Of a stretch of 64,000 nt of DNA, positions 62,975 through 64,000 are shown piece by piece. This stretch comes from Flavobacterium psychrophilum (GTDB taxonomy: Bacteria > Bacteroidota > Bacteroidia > Flavobacteriales > Flavobacteriaceae). Under the pieces are notes generated by a model that saw nothing but the letters and a program-made list of their open reading frames with translations, was not told the origin of the DNA and searched no databases. The translations under genes and the position numbers were made by a program. The stretch lies in NCBI GenBank assembly GCA_945860385.1, contig CAMAQD010000001.1, positions 124,001 through 188,000 of the forward strand, written 5' to 3'. Positions within the stretch are counted from its first letter, which is position 1. Each line of letters starts with the position of its first letter.

Positions 62975-64000
62975 ATGATCGACAGTTCAAAAATATCGGA
63001 AATATTAAACGACTCACCGAGCGTAGAACTTCTTCGACTAAGAAATAGAGAGGCTATAATTGTCTTTCTTGTTAATACCTTTTCTAACCAGCAAGGAGCA
63101 ATTTCTGCGGAAAATATATACACCAGACTTTCTGACTATTTAGAGTTTAAACAAATTGAAAATGATGAAGAGAGTGAAGTCGAAGTTTTTGACACTTACG
63201 AAGTAAAAGCAAAGAAGTACATTCAAAATTGGACAAACAGAGGTTTCTTGACAAATTATCAAGACGAAAGAGGTGAAATATTTTATGAGCTATCTTCACA
63301 TTCAAGTAAGACTATAGATTGGCTTTCAAGTCTAAAAAAAGAAGAATATGTTGGGACAGAGTCTAAATTTAAAAACATCTTTAGCAATTTAAAAGAACTC
63401 GTAGAATTTACGAATGATGATGCTGAAAAAAGAATCCAATTACTTGAAGATAAAAAACTGGAAATTGAACAGCAAATTCAGCGGATCAACATTGGAGAAG
63501 ATGTAAAAGTTTTTGAAGAATTTGAAATTGTACCTAGGTTTAATCAACTTAATCAATCAGCTAAAGAACTTTTATCAGACTTCAAAGAAGTCGAAGACAA
63601 CTTTAAAGAAATAACAAAAGGCATTTACCAAAAACACGCAGAAGGAAGCCTTACTAAAAGTGATATTCTTGAATTTACTTTTGAGGCACTAGATCAATTG
63701 AAAGAAAGCCAACAAGGCAAAAGCTTTTACGCTTTTTGGTCATTCCTTTTAAATCCTGGTCTACAATTGGAATGGGAGAACCTTACCAAAGAGCTTTATT
63801 CAACATTAGAAGAAAAAGGAATTCCTGTGAAAGACCTTTTCCTAAAAGGGATGAAAAATCACTTGTGGACTTCTGGACAAAAGGTTTACAAAGCAAATGA
63901 TAAGATGGCAGAAAAACTTAGCCGAATTATAAGAGAAAATGAAGCTTCGAAGTCAGAAGTCACAAAAAATATCATTCAAGAAATCAAAAAATCACTTTTA
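62975..64000 (+). CDS. jetA: DUF3375 protein, JetA-like (Wadjet), cut by the window end
   Basis: The frame from the ATG at 62975 is open through all 342 codons to the window end, so the gene is incomplete at its 3' end. Visible features match DUF3375/JetA, the kleisin-like subunit of the Wadjet anti-plasmid SMC complex: SVELLRLRNREAIIVFLVNTF near the start, then a winged-helix region (IQNWTNRGFLTNYQDERGEIFYELS), SLKKEEYVGTESKFKNIFSNL, LLEDKKLEIEQQIQRINIGE and LLSDFKEVEDNFKEITKGI. JetB, JetC and JetD genes should follow downstream. Family members are near 480-500 residues, so about two thirds is seen. Confidence 0.87.
   Translation, partial: MIDSSKISEILNDSPSVELLRLRNREAIIVFLVNTFSNQQGAISAENIYTRLSDYLEFKQIENDEESEVEVFDTYEVKAKKYIQNWTNRGFLTNYQDERGEIFYELSSHSSKTIDWLSSLKKEEYVGTESKFKNIFSNLKELVEFTNDDAEKRIQLLEDKKLEIEQQIQRINIGEDVKVFEEFEIVPRFNQLNQSAKELLSDFKEVEDNFKEITKGIYQKHAEGSLTKSDILEFTFEALDQLKESQQGKSFYAFWSFLLNPGLQLEWENLTKELYSTLEEKGIPVKDLFLKGMKNHLWTSGQKVYKANDKMAEKLSRIIRENEASKSEVTKNIIQEIKKSLL

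Noticed and set aside
62911..63123. A 70-codon minus-strand open frame
   Set aside because: It overlaps the JetA-like frame, which is open for 342 codons and has family features.

Overview
The window looks like a chromosomal segment of a Flavobacterium-type bacterium (Bacteroidota, Flavobacteriaceae). The grounds are the AT-rich sequence, promoters of the Bacteroidota form TTG-N19-TAnnTTTG (three perfect cases: rpsF operon, bamD operon, fabV), the lack of strong Shine-Dalgarno sites, and lineage-typical genes: a Bacteroidota-type omega subunit, the bamD-rpoZ-coaBC-DUF4835-recN cluster, DUF6495, DUF6913, DUF3943 and a RprX/RprY-like two-component pair. Families were assigned by reading motifs; no database search was run.

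Layout. 1-11.3 kb is mostly + strand housekeeping: a 5'-truncated Gly/Tyr-rich protein, an HTH-Fic AMPylator, pcm (-), a Gfo/Idh/MocA oxidoreductase, a candidate restriction-modification pair (PD-(D/E)XK-like protein plus D12-class adenine methylase), 3-hydroxybutyryl-CoA dehydrogenase, YggS, a four-helix-bundle protein inside a simple-repeat nest, a DnaQ/GIY-YIG protein, a K+ channel, miaA and an acyl-ACP thioesterase. 11.3-23.2 kb is - strand: response regulator and histidine kinase, coaE, a family 2 glycosyltransferase, fabV, recN, DUF4835, coaBC, rpoZ, bamD, dapA and DUF6913. 23.3-25.2 kb holds a 5'-nucleotidase split into two genes. 25.2-35.7 kb carries two overlapping YhhN-like membrane proteins, ligA, DUF6495, rplI-rpsR-rpsF, a LytTR regulator (+), priA, a YihY/BrkB protein and menB.

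36-56 kb is an accessory region. Genes are sparse and interrupted by dispersed two-hairpin REP-like elements (six copies), a 274-bp direct repeat, a copied gene 5' end, a CocE/NonD hydrolase pseudogene and IS debris. From 44.4 to 54.2 kb lies a one-strand run of mostly secreted, lineage-specific proteins (FGE-like, thioredoxin-like, MORN, WG and propeller proteins); three of them share almost the same signal-peptide segment.

57.2-64 kb looks like a defence island. A compact operon encodes a NUDIX hydrolase, a 1046-residue PLD-nuclease/SF2-helicase/DUF3427 protein, an HNH endonuclease and a methyltransferase-HIT fusion. It is followed by the start of a DUF3375 gene that matches JetA of Wadjet and is cut by the window edge. 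The four-gene operon is the best candidate here for an undescribed system.

No tRNA, rRNA, CRISPR array or complete insertion sequence was seen.
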